A stretch of 64,000 nucleotides of DNA, from NCBI GenBank assembly GCA_903871735.1, contig CAIQHU010000071.1, positions 1 to 64,000 of the forward strand, read 5' to 3'. Under the pieces are notes generated by a model. The model made no database searches, had not been told where the DNA came from, and saw only the letters and a program-made list of their open reading frames with translations. Both the position numbers and the translations under genes were made by a program. Shown here one piece after another: positions 8,167-16,505 of this stretch. The stretch's first letter is position 1. Each line of letters opens with the position of its first letter. This DNA comes from an uncultured beta proteobacterium. Lineage in GTDB: Bacteria > Pseudomonadota > Gammaproteobacteria > Burkholderiales > Burkholderiaceae.

Positions 8167-9350
8167 TGATGGGCTTTAATTTGTGAGATTTCTATCTCAC
8201 TCAAATGAAGAAACTCTCTAAAAATAAAATCATTATCTGCGCCAATCTCAGTAGCTCTAAACTGCGTATTATTGACAGTTCTGGCATACTTCGGGAAAAA
8301 ACCCGGAACTGGAAATTGGCCTAGATCAGGATGCTTCACCAGCTCTAAATCTGCTCGCATCGTAAAATATGCCTGCTGAGCAATTGATTGTCCATCCTGA
8401 ATTTGGCATGCAGCAATTTGTAAGGATGCCAACAATTCCAAAGCATCTTCACATCGATAAGTACTAAGCCATGCACAAATTAATTGGTCTATTTCTAAAT
8501 CTGCCATTTTTTGATCAGGCAAAATTCCACATTCCTGCAAAATAATCGTTGTAGCATTTTGATCAATCCGCAGTTGTAGCCATTTTTTATCGCAGGTTTG
8601 AAATGCTGGCAAACGCTCACTAAATGACTTCATACCCCAGCTATAAGGATGATTCGAGCCCGTTCGCTCAAGCTCATCACTAGTATGAAACTGAAACTCC
8701 AACATCTTTAGCAAAGGCTCATAGAGGGCTAAATCTAAATGAATATTTTTTGCCTCAGACCCTTTTGCCAAAAGCACGTTAATTAAAAAGGCTCCATATA
8801 AACCAGCACTGGTATCTGCTAAAGAAAACCCAGTAAATAAAGGTGGTTCAGTAGGTTTACCTGTCAATAGCACAATCCCACTTAAACCTTCTGCAATTTT
8901 TCCAAAGCCAGGCTTTTGTGAATTGATACCATCTTGACCATATCCTGAAATACTCAATACGATGAGTTTCGAATTCATCAAATGCATCTTCTGAACACTC
9001 AAATCTAAACGATCTAAAACCCCGGGTCGATAGTTCTCAATTAATACATCTGCTTTAGCAATTAACTGACAAAACGTCTGATGGCCAATTGTACTTTTCA
9101 AATCTAAACTTATACATTTTTTATTTCTAGAGGCAACTCCCCACCAAATTGAAACACCATCAATCACCGGTCCTGAATTTCTTAAACCATCTCCTTGATT
9201 GGGCTGCTCAATCTTAATCACTAAAGCGCCCAAATCAGCCAAAAGACTTCCTGCAAATGGGCCTGCAATAATTGTGCCCAACTCTAGCACAACTAACCCA
9301 GCTAGTGGCAAGGTACTATATGAGTCAATGGATTTACTTGTTTGGTTCAT
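8157..9350 (-). CDS. Family III CoA-transferase (CaiB/BaiF type)
   Basis: 397 residues. Class III CoA-transferases move CoA from a donor thioester to an organic acid through an aspartyl intermediate. Visible landmarks are the N-terminal AGPFAGSLLADLGALVIKIEQ (about 29-49), GDGLRNSGP, ENYRPGVLDRL (about 105-115) and the catalytic aspartate in SLADTSAGLYG (Asp179). Its ATG overlaps the stop of the CitE-like gene by 4 nt, so the two are almost certainly co-translated. The pair of CoA-transferases around a lyase suggests activation of a hydroxy-dicarboxylate followed by C-C cleavage. The substrate is not determined. Confidence 0.85.
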   Translation of the reverse strand: MNQTSKSIDSYSTLPLAGLVVLELGTIIAGPFAGSLLADLGALVIKIEQPNQGDGLRNSGPVIDGVSIWWGVASRNKKCISLDLKSTIGHQTFCQLIAKADVLIENYRPGVLDRLDLSVQKMHLMNSKLIVLSISGYGQDGINSQKPGFGKIAEGLSGIVLLTGKPTEPPLFTGFSLADTSAGLYGAFLINVLLAKGSEAKNIHLDLALYEPLLKMLEFQFHTSDELERTGSNHPYSWGMKSFSERLPAFQTCDKKWLQLRIDQNATTIILQECGILPDQKMADLEIDQLICAWLSTYRCEDALELLASLQIAACQIQDGQSIAQQAYFTMRADLELVKHPDLGQFPVPGFFPKYARTVNNTQFRATEIGADNDFIFREFLHLSEIEISQIKAHQKT

Positions 9351-10237
9351 GTTTGATTCGAAAGTAGTTCTATCGAGCGCTCATACATCGCTTGATCAAT
9401 CATCGCATCTCTAAATCGGACAGCCCCTAAGCCTTTTTTAATACCTTCTTCATAAGACTCAATTAACTGTCGATGATAAGTAACCTCCTCCGCCGTTAAA
9501 CGAAAAATTCGGTTTGCAATAGCAACATGCTTGGGATGTATTAGAGCAACTCCCGTAAAACCAATCGATTTAGCCCTTTTGATTAGTTCTTCAATATATT
9601 GCAAATCATTCATATCAGCACCAATAATGCCAGCAATTGGATATGGCGCTCTACCAGCTTTACTCGCTAGAACAGTTTTACCTTCTACATAAAGCTGCTC
9701 TAAACCTTCACGTGTTGCTTCATAACCAACGGCTTTTGCAATGTCTCCCCCGACTGGGCCGCTAACAGCCGTCATTACACTCTGAATCCTCGGACTTGCC
9801 TTAGCAATTTCGAAACTATAATAAATACCTAGGGCAGTTTCTGGTAATGCAATGATATCAATACTAAACTGGGCAATTTGCTGCAAACCTTCCTGATAAC
9901 TTAATGTTTGATCTAAAAGTTGTACCTCTTCAATAGTCTCTATTTTAGGCACTACAATGCCTGTTAATTCTTTGCAAACTAGATGCTTCAAGTCATCAAG
10001 ACCACCCTCGCTCATCGAATTTATTCGCACAAAAACTTTTATCTGATTTGTGGACAATAATTGAATCTGTTCTTTAATCCGAAGCCTAGCTGCAGGTAAT
10101 TGTGATTTTGGTAAAGCATCTTCTAGGTCTAAAATAACAGCATCCGGCTCGTACCTTGAAGCCTTAGAAATAAAGTCATCGCGGTTAGCTGGAATGAATA
10201 AAAGAGATTGAATTGGCCAGCGTATATTTTTTTTCAT
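9347..10237 (-). CDS. CitE-like (HpcH/HpaI superfamily) C-C lyase
   Basis: 296 residues related to the citrate lyase beta subunit and to malyl-CoA/citramalyl-CoA lyases. The N-terminus has LLFIPANRDDFISKA. The conserved VILDLEDALP (about 34-43) carries acidic metal/substrate residues, then FVRINSM provides the arginine, VVPKIETIEEV the strand with the second acidic ligand, and GFTGVALIHPKHV the C-terminal CoA-side motif. It sits between two CoA-transferase genes (3-bp gap on one side, 4-nt overlap on the other). I infer cleavage of a 3-hydroxyacyl-CoA to acetyl- or propionyl-CoA plus a keto acid. Confidence 0.83.
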   Translation of the reverse strand: MKKNIRWPIQSLLFIPANRDDFISKASRYEPDAVILDLEDALPKSQLPAARLRIKEQIQLLSTNQIKVFVRINSMSEGGLDDLKHLVCKELTGIVVPKIETIEEVQLLDQTLSYQEGLQQIAQFSIDIIALPETALGIYYSFEIAKASPRIQSVMTAVSGPVGGDIAKAVGYEATREGLEQLYVEGKTVLASKAGRAPYPIAGIIGADMNDLQYIEELIKRAKSIGFTGVALIHPKHVAIANRIFRLTAEEVTYHRQLIESYEEGIKKGLGAVRFRDAMIDQAMYERSIELLSNQT

Positions 10238-10240
10238 TCG

Positions 10241-11440
10241 TTAAGCCACCTGTCCAATAATACCCTGACTAACTAATTCTTGATATTGCATTTCAGTGAT
10301 TCCTAATTGTGTTAAAAATTCTTTGGTATTTGCTCCTAAGATAGGTGCTACCTCGATCTTCAAATCTTTCTTTTGTAGACTTGGAATACAGGTTACTTCA
10401 CAAAAATTTTGGCCATCTACTGTCTGCCTTGCCTGAATATATCCGCGCTCCCGAATTGCCTGATCCTCTAAGACATTCTTGGTGTTATATATCGGACCAA
10501 CGACAACGTCAGCTTGCTGTGCTAATTCTAATATCTCCGCTCGTGTCTTTGTACTTACCCACTCATTCAATAAATCATAAATTTCGTCCATATTCTCAGC
10601 ACGATTTGCCGGAGTAGCATACCTAGGATCTTCTGCGAGCGATTGACCACCAATCAGCTTTAAAAGTCTTAATGCAACGTCCTGATTAGCCGCAGATATA
10701 GCAATGTATTGACCATCTTTTGTTTTAGGCATATTCGAAATGCCTGCATTCATTGGAAAATTATTACCGTTCCGCGAAACTGGCACACCCTGTAACGAAG
10801 CAATTGGCAATTGCCATTCAATCATTCTTAAAACTGCTTCATGCATCGCCATAGAAATATTTCTAGGTTGAGTTTGATGAATTTTAGTGAAGTTGGTTTC
10901 TGCTATGGCACCCATGGCTGCCATCATACCCGCCAAATATTCAGCAATCGGCACCTCCGCAGATACTGGCGGACCATCTTCCCAGCCAGTCAAATGCATC
11001 ATACCGGTAATGGCAGTTGTAAAAACGGCCGAGCTCGTTCCTTGCCATAAATGGGGTAAATCAACACCTGTTGCATATAAGTCAACCACTAAAGGTTGAT
11101 GATTTAATTGGGCTAATTTTCCTAACCACGGGCAATTAGACCAACCTAATGGACCAATATCTGTAAAAATGATATCTGCGTCTTCCATGATCCGAAGTAG
11201 TATTGCATCACTTTGTGGACTCATAGAATTAATGAGGACTGATTGTTTATTCTTCCCTATGGCATGCCACCACTTTAGCCGTAGTTCATCTGGCATCAGT
11301 TTTCTTATAGGTGAACCAGCACTAGACTCAATCACAACTACCGTCGCCCCAAAGTCAGCTAATAATTTAGTAGCAAAAGCTCCTGCTAAGCTATTACCAA
11401 TGTCTAAAACCGTTAAATGTGATAGTGGTAAATTGGACAT
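10241..11440 (-). CDS. Family III CoA-transferase paralogue with Glu at the catalytic Asp position
   Basis: 399 residues of the CaiB/BaiF fold: LDIGNSLAGAFATKLLADFG at the N-terminus, then the glycine-rich GMMHLTGWEDGPP and the helix start PIAEYLAGMM. In typical members this last motif reads (L/V)AD-x-x-AG and the Asp forms the acyl-enzyme. Here Glu167 stands in that place, and the ARPG/YRPG region is also degraded. It may be the non-catalytic half of a heteromer with the other CoA-transferase, as in two-subunit class III enzymes such as SmtAB or BbsEF, or have altered chemistry. It lies 3 bp before the CitE-like gene. Confidence 0.82.
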   Translation of the reverse strand: MSNLPLSHLTVLDIGNSLAGAFATKLLADFGATVVVIESSAGSPIRKLMPDELRLKWWHAIGKNKQSVLINSMSPQSDAILLRIMEDADIIFTDIGPLGWSNCPWLGKLAQLNHQPLVVDLYATGVDLPHLWQGTSSAVFTTAITGMMHLTGWEDGPPVSAEVPIAEYLAGMMAAMGAIAETNFTKIHQTQPRNISMAMHEAVLRMIEWQLPIASLQGVPVSRNGNNFPMNAGISNMPKTKDGQYIAISAANQDVALRLLKLIGGQSLAEDPRYATPANRAENMDEIYDLLNEWVSTKTRAEILELAQQADVVVGPIYNTKNVLEDQAIRERGYIQARQTVDGQNFCEVTCIPSLQKKDLKIEVAPILGANTKEFLTQLGITEMQYQELVSQGIIGQVA

Positions 11441-11521
11441 ACTAAAAAATACCCATCATATATTCGTCATCTATTTTCATACCCTTATCCACCAATTGAT
11501 TCATCAATAATATTTAATCAT

Positions 11522-12643
11522 TTAGTATAAATGCTCAATACGGTATTTATTCACCATCTTTTCATTGATATCAACCCCAAGTCCAGGCCCTGTCGGACAA
11601 ATGACACTCCCATTTTCAATCACTATTTTTTGTTCGACAATATCTTCTTGTAAATATTGGCAACTCGGCGTTACTCCCCAGTTAATACTTGGAACTGTAT
11701 ACGCCAGATGAATCAAAGCCGAAGTTCCCAAACTAGATTCGCCAGCCTTAGAGGCTAAGTTCACCTCTAGACCTAACGCATGTGCCACTCTGGCGGCAGT
11801 AGATACTCCTCCAATTCCACCAAATTTGATGGTCTTTAGATTAACTCCAGCTATAGCACCGTGCGCGTGCCAACGAATAATATGGGCAATATCGTGTGCC
11901 GACTCATCTGCACATAAAGGGGCATGCTGTAACTGAGCTAACTGAACTGAGCCATCTAAATCATCGCTAGCTAAAGCTTGCTCAAAAAATAGTAAATTAC
12001 TTTGTGTAACACCTTGCAATATGAGTTTGGCATCTTCTAAACATAATCCAGCATTGGCGTCTGCACTGAGAAAAACAGCCGAGCCATACAGTCGTCTTAA
12101 TTCATTTAAAGTAGCGATCTCTTCTTCAACAGACTTAACTCCAATTTTTAACTTAAAAAAACGAATACCAGCCTGATAATAACGCGCCGCGTCTAATAAA
12201 TCCTCCTGAATCGTAGGATTGGCAAGTAAAGTCATGACCGGAATCTGTCTTCTAATCCGACCACCTAAAAGGTCTGAAACAGAAATATTGCAACATTTTC
12301 CATATAAGTCATACAAAGCAATATTACAGGCTGCCTTTGCCCCTGTGTTACCAGGTATCCTATTTTGGATTTGATCATTCACTATGGCCCAGTCGACTAT
12401 GCTTTGCCCAACCAGCATTTGAGAAAACTGCGTATCAACTAATTGCTTCATCCCTAAAAGGGTCTCACCAGTCATTTTCGGAGCAGCTGATGCCTCTCCC
12501 CAACCAAGCACGCCACTGACAGTTTCTAGTCTGACTAATAAGGAATCCGAGGAACGAATTTCTTGGTTATCACCCATCAAGACGGGCTTGATTAACGGCA
12601 GCGAAACTGGAATAGTTTCTACCCGTTTAATGGTGTGATCCAT
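11522..12643 (-). CDS. Enolase-superfamily enzyme, muconate cycloisomerase subgroup
   Basis: 373 residues from the ATG at 12643; an in-frame TTG at 12655 is also possible. The MLE/MR barrel shows the KLKIG lysine motif (second barrel strand), metal ligands Asp in SADANAG, Glu in FFEQAL and Asp in CADES, and the opposing lysine in NLKTIKFGG. These fit the muconate-lactonizing/dipeptide-epimerase/o-succinylbenzoate-synthase subgroup, using Mg or Mn. In this cluster it could lactonize or isomerise an unsaturated dicarboxylate before CoA activation, but subgroup members are promiscuous and the reaction cannot be read from sequence. It is 82 bp upstream of the CoA-transferase gene. Confidence 0.85.
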   Translation of the reverse strand: MDHTIKRVETIPVSLPLIKPVLMGDNQEIRSSDSLLVRLETVSGVLGWGEASAAPKMTGETLLGMKQLVDTQFSQMLVGQSIVDWAIVNDQIQNRIPGNTGAKAACNIALYDLYGKCCNISVSDLLGGRIRRQIPVMTLLANPTIQEDLLDAARYYQAGIRFFKLKIGVKSVEEEIATLNELRRLYGSAVFLSADANAGLCLEDAKLILQGVTQSNLLFFEQALASDDLDGSVQLAQLQHAPLCADESAHDIAHIIRWHAHGAIAGVNLKTIKFGGIGGVSTAARVAHALGLEVNLASKAGESSLGTSALIHLAYTVPSINWGVTPSCQYLQEDIVEQKIVIENGSVICPTGPGLGVDINEKMVNKYRIEHLY

Positions 12644-12680
12644 ATTAGATTTCAAGATATTTTTCCATTCGAAATATTTC

Positions 12681-13778
12681 CTACTCAGGTGAGATCCCTG
12701 CTTTCTTCACCACACTACTCCAAACCTCACTTTCTAATGCAATTTGGCGTGTAAACTCGGCAGGCGTATTACCAACAATAGAACTACCCAACTGATTAAT
12801 ACGCGCTGTAATCTCAGGAGTCCGCAAAACTTGATTAATTTGCACATTCAGTTTTTGTACAATTTCTATGGGAGTTCCTGCAGGAGCCATAAAGCCATAC
12901 CAAGAACCAGCATGAAAATTAGCTAAGCCAGCTTCAGTAAAAGTTGGTACATCTGGTAATTCAGATAATCTTGCCTGCGCAGCGACTGCAATTGGGCGAA
13001 TCTTTTTAGCTTGAATATTCGCAATCGAAGTTAAGCCACTATCAAATGTCATCGTAATATCACCAGCTAGGAGTGCAGCCATACCAGGGGCACCACCTTT
13101 ATACGGTACGTGGATGAATTTTGTACCAGTAAGTATTTGAAATAATTCACCAGCAAGGTGGTTGGAACTACCCTTACCAAAGGAAGCAAAGGATAATTTA
13201 TCTGGATTAGCTTTGGCATAAGCAATCAACTCAGTTAAATTAGTCGCTGGCACTTGAGGATGAATACATAAAATAAATGGGGCGTTAACTGCATTCACAA
13301 TCGGCACAAAACTTTGATTGGAATAAGGTAATTTTGCATATAAAAGTGGATTCGTAACAAAAGTTCCCGTTGTCCCTAGTAAAAGGGTATAGCCATCTGG
13401 AATGGCTTTAGCAGCCATTTCAGTGGCAATAATATTGGCCGCCCCAGGCCGATTATCGACTATAAAATTTTGATTCATTTTTTTAGAAAGTTCTTGCATT
13501 ACAATGCGCGCAATAACATCACCACCCCCACCAGGTGATGATGGATTAAGAACGCGCACAGGTCTTTCTGGATAGTTTTGATAATTTTGTGCATAGGCAG
13601 GTAAAACGCTATTTAGCAATAAAAATGCGCTAATACTCAAAAATAAAATCTTTAACCAATTTGGAACTTGTCCTAAATAATGACGAATAGCTTGTACTAT
13701 TTTTCTTTGTGTTAGATCAGGTAATCGCGCACACCACAAAACGCAGTCCATACAAACTTGTTCAATGAATAAATGCAT
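12681..13778 (-). CDS. Bug-family periplasmic solute-binding protein with long N-terminal extension
   Basis: About 365 residues from the ATG at 13778, chosen for its strong AGGAGATATCA ribosome site. Roughly 40 residues, several cysteines among them, precede the hydrophobic segment WLKILFLSISAFLLLNSVL and the cleavage site AYAQ, which is longer than a normal signal n-region. The mature part has YPERPVRVLNPSSPGGGGD, YTLLLGTTGT, HVPYKGGAPG and GFMAPAGTP. It leads the minus-strand set cycloisomerase-CoA-transferase-lyase-CoA-transferase and is probably the receptor for that pathway's substrate. Confidence 0.88.
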   Translation of the reverse strand: MHLFIEQVCMDCVLWCARLPDLTQRKIVQAIRHYLGQVPNWLKILFLSISAFLLLNSVLPAYAQNYQNYPERPVRVLNPSSPGGGGDVIARIVMQELSKKMNQNFIVDNRPGAANIIATEMAAKAIPDGYTLLLGTTGTFVTNPLLYAKLPYSNQSFVPIVNAVNAPFILCIHPQVPATNLTELIAYAKANPDKLSFASFGKGSSNHLAGELFQILTGTKFIHVPYKGGAPGMAALLAGDITMTFDSGLTSIANIQAKKIRPIAVAAQARLSELPDVPTFTEAGLANFHAGSWYGFMAPAGTPIEIVQKLNVQINQVLRTPEITARINQLGSSIVGNTPAEFTRQIALESEVWSSVVKKAGISPE

Positions 13779-13902
13779 TGATATCTCCTTTTTTATGATG
13801 ATTATTATCCTATTATGCATTTTTTCAATCCACACTCCATTTAGGACAGATTGATAGAGAAATGTGATGCTCTTTAAAAATAAAGTTTAGGAGACTACAA
13901 AT

Positions 13903-14033
13903 ATGAAAAAAATATTCAATATTTTGTTATTTTCTTTGAGTTTTAATCTAGTGCAAGCACAAAGTTTTGCAAACTATCCCGAAAAAATATTACGATTATT
14001 GTTGGATTTCCATTCGGCACAGCAACCGCTTAA
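13903..14033 (+). pseudogene. Frameshifted 5' remnant of a Bug-family gene
   Basis: A good start remains: AGGAG about 9 nt before the ATG at 13903, then a signal peptide ending NLVQAQ and the mature lead-in SFANYPEK. After that the frame is lost. The next frame over reads ITIIVGFPFGTATA, the expected Bug loop, and ends at TAA (14031). A one-base indel in the A-run near 13982-13987 would explain it. The remaining 250 or so residues are missing, so this is a decayed gene. Confidence 0.65.
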
Positions 14034-14047
14034 ATGACGCACTTTAA

Positions 14048-14416
14048 AAAGGGCCCCAAACAGCATTTACGTCTGTTTCAATTCCGCTTGATTCAGCACA
14101 AGAGTTACAAAAAATTGCACATCCCATGCTTGAGGATATTCATGTAGAAACAAAAACGAACTTGGCTATGCGGGTATTAAAAATGCCTCCAGAGAGTAGT
14201 TATCAATTAGAAGTCCCCGAATTATCGGCTGGTATTTTTTTGGTAAAAATGCAAGGTAGCATTCTGGAAGGTACTGAGACATTAACCAAGAATGAGTCTA
14301 TATTTGTTAGTCATGCAACCAATCACTACCTGATTAAGACAAAGCTCCAATCAGCACAAATACTGGTATTGCAGATGCCATTCAAAAATCAGGCTTATCT
14401 TTCATCAACTCCCTAG
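14048..14416 (+). pseudogene. Small cupin-like fragment, possibly the end of a type I mannose-6-phosphate isomerase
   Basis: The frame is open from 14048 to 14416 but has no start before the ATG at 14126 (96 residues from there). The translation alternates short beta strands: LAMRVLKMPPESSYQ, GIFLVKMQGSILEGT, LTKNESIFVSHATNHYLI and ILVLQMPF. This resembles the C-terminal jelly-roll of ManA-type isomerases, including the order of small-residue, glycine and Ser-Phe-Val landmarks. The resemblance is by eye only. It follows a broken Bug gene and precedes more decayed sequence, so I call it a remnant. Confidence 0.35.
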
Positions 14417-14516
14417 CAAAAATTACTCCGCGGGCTTACCCAAATTAGGGCAAGATTTTGCTATATTTTGAAGTACAAGCGGCAATCCAACTTGCTAGAA
14501 GACAACATATCGTTGA

Positions 14517-14933
14517 TTAGATATCTGCCGTTTTAAACCTACTAAAAAAAATCCAATACGTAAAGCCAGAGCAAATCGTCGTTAAAAAAGTTCCCCAAGC
14601 TATATCAATAAAAGCTAAACGGACTGGAAAATCTCTCACAACTGCTAAATTCGTAAGGTCATAAGTCATATAGCAAAAGAAACCAAATAAAGCTCCATAT
14701 CTGAATGCGGATGATAGTGATTGTTTTTTGAGTGCTGGGTCAACGACAAATATAATAGCGCCCAGTGCATACAAAAGATAAAAAGCAATCCCTGCGAGTA
14801 GCTTGGGATCGGCCGCTATTAAATCCCCCATCTCATCATGATAAAGATTTTTAGCAACCACCAAAAGCCACACCATATCGCAGGTAACTAATGTGACCAA
14901 AAATAAAATATAAATACCTAAATATTTACGCAA
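14517..14933 (-). CDS. DUF2177-family integral membrane protein
   Basis: 138 residues with four hydrophobic helices: about 5-27, 44-66, 78-98 and 108-130. The N-terminal TCDMVWLLVVAKNLY and central FGFFCYMTYDLTNLAVVRDFP, followed by the last-helix motif IDIAWGT, match the DUF2177 pattern, which has no assigned function. It is inner-membrane by prediction. It is a lone minus-strand gene in the decayed stretch, yet itself looks complete. Confidence 0.75.
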   Translation of the reverse strand: MRKYLGIYILFLVTLVTCDMVWLLVVAKNLYHDEMGDLIAADPKLLAGIAFYLLYALGAIIFVVDPALKKQSLSSAFRYGALFGFFCYMTYDLTNLAVVRDFPVRLAFIDIAWGTFLTTICSGFTYWIFFSRFKTADI

Positions 14934-15042
14934 GTTGCCATTCCAAGGTCAGGTTGTCAAAAGCTATTTGATTAAATACCGTATTTTCAAACACAATGTA
15001 AAGATGCTCAAAAAAAATCGGCATATTTTGCAGATATTTATT

Positions 15043-15390
15043 TCAAAATATGAGTTTTTTCTTATCGATCACTAGCGATAACTTTTCAAAATATTTATTT
15101 GTTTTTGCTGTTATTACCACATGTTTTTTTCGAATATCTACATCATCAGTCACTAAGCGAATATAACCACTTGTAACAAGACTCTTAATGCGATTATGAA
15201 GAGTTGCCAAAGATCCAATTTTCTGCAAACAAATTAAATCTTTCACTAATAGATCACGACCTTGAGCCGCGGATAATGCAATATGATTCAGCAAATGCTC
15301 TTCAATTTTATCTAATTGAGATCGGGGCTTAAGGCCATCTATCAAATCAACAAGCTGAAGAAATCGCAAGTAAGAATTTTTTGTGATCAT
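15043..15390 (-). CDS. Small winged-helix DNA-binding protein (MarR-like)
   Basis: 115 residues. A helical lead-in LEEHLLNHIALSAAQG-like segment is followed by LLVKDLICLQKIGSLATLHNRIKSLVTSGYIRLVTD, the helix-turn-helix and wing typical of MarR-like regulators, where the ATLHNRIKSLV helix would contact DNA. The lysine-rich end KKHVVITAKTNKYFEKL resembles the last dimer helix. No partner gene is obvious; it is 110 bp from the DUF2177 gene on the same strand. The regulated gene is unknown. Confidence 0.6.
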   Translation of the reverse strand: MITKNSYLRFLQLVDLIDGLKPRSQLDKIEEHLLNHIALSAAQGRDLLVKDLICLQKIGSLATLHNRIKSLVTSGYIRLVTDDVDIRKKHVVITAKTNKYFEKLSLVIDKKKLIF

Positions 15391-15893
15391 AGTAAGATTT
15401 TCAAATCAAAAAACTCATTATACAGTTGCCCCAACGTCTTCGATGAGAATGACTATAACCGATTGATTGCTAATAAATAAATGTCTATTTTTCCTATCGT
15501 CGAATCAGGCTTAAAACGATAACTTGCGAAGTTAGTCAGTAGTTCGCTTTGGGGGTAGTCACCTATGAAAGCAAATTAGTGTTTGCGTAATCCAAATTTG
15601 ATGGCTACCTAGCTTGAAAAGTACCGAAGGCAAATCAAGCTCCTCCAAATAAATCAAACCGTATCTTCATACCAAGAACTTGTATATCGCATTTAAGAAC
15701 GTCGTCAAGTCGTCAATTCGGGTTCTGATCAGCGCTCATGTTCTAGTAGTGATTGCAAAAAACAACTCAATATAAAGGTATCGGTACTAACCAATTTCAG
15801 TCTGAATCCGCACACTTGTTGAACATTTCGATTACCGTTGAGATATTAGGGTTATTACTGTTGCGAACTATTTTCATATTCATACAATTAAGT
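15391..15893. other. Spacer without an intact gene; likely decayed coding sequence
   Basis: About 500 bp lie between the winged-helix gene and the membrane protein. Short plus-strand stretches look like ends of former genes, for example VFDENDYNRLIANK followed by a stop at about 15476, but none can be assigned. The last 35 bp hold a promoter-like pair before 15894. No repeat or RNA gene was recognised. Confidence 0.4.
15861..15888 (+). promoter_or_regulatory. Promoter-like TTGCGA-16-TACAAT
   Basis: A -35-like TTGCGA (15861-15866) and a -10-like TACAAT (15883-15888) are 16 bp apart. The ATG at 15894 begins 5 bp after the -10 box, so transcription would start at or next to the start codon and give a leaderless mRNA. 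No Shine-Dalgarno precedes the ATG. Confidence 0.4.
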
Positions 15894-16460
15894 ATGAAGA
15901 TTTTTTATTATATTTTTGAAATAATTATAAGTTTTTTAATTTATCTAGGATTTTACTATTTTAATGAGCTCTTGACTAAAGATTTCAGCTTAAATAACCA
16001 TGTCAGCTGGCTTTTTTTGCCTGCAGGGATTCGAATCATATTGATCTTAGTATTTACGTACACTGGCGCAATCGGTCTTAGTATTGCATCACTCATGATT
16101 GGTTTTATTTCAAATGCGCCATACGATTTAATAACGGCCGCAGGTATCGCTTTAATCTGTGGCTTTGCACCCTTATTAAGTAGACTATTTGTAATACACC
16201 ATTTTCAGGTTCATCCTAATCTTAATAACCTAACTACTTGGCAACTCATCTGGATCATCCTAATATTTGCATTATTTAATTCTGGGCTTCATCAACTGTG
16301 GTTTGTTGCACGTAGTCTTGATAGTGGAGGATGGAATTATTTTATTGCCATGTTCGTTGGAGACATTGCTGGATCTTTAATCTGCATCATCAGTATTAAA
16401 TATGTCCTTTCTTGGATGGAGAAAAAGTTTAGCAAGCCCCCCCCCCCCCGACTTTATTGA
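15894..16460 (+). CDS. MASE1-like integral membrane protein
   Basis: 188 residues from the ATG at 15894; the frame is open from 15753 but the earlier part does not look membrane-embedded or conserved. About five hydrophobic helices are visible. The motifs SWLFLPAGIRIILILVF and GWNYFIAMFVGDIAGSLIC are like the first and last parts of MASE1-type sensory membrane domains, but no signalling output domain follows. The C-terminus KKFSKPPPPRLY is encoded by an uninterrupted run of 13 C residues, so the true end of the protein depends on that count. Function unknown. Confidence 0.65.
   Translation: MKIFYYIFEIIISFLIYLGFYYFNELLTKDFSLNNHVSWLFLPAGIRIILILVFTYTGAIGLSIASLMIGFISNAPYDLITAAGIALICGFAPLLSRLFVIHHFQVHPNLNNLTTWQLIWIILIFALFNSGLHQLWFVARSLDSGGWNYFIAMFVGDIAGSLICIISIKYVLSWMEKKFSKPPPPRLY
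16437..16449. repeat. C13 homopolymer at the 3' end of the membrane-protein gene
   Basis: Thirteen consecutive C residues encode the Pro4-Arg end of the MASE1-like protein. A gain or loss of one base would change the C-terminus. In this AT-rich setting the run is exceptional and could be a slippage site or a sequencing or assembly artefact. Confidence 0.9.
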
Positions 16461-16505
16461 TGAGGCGCGATAAACCTCATTAAGAAGTGGAGTTTTTACG
16501 AATCA

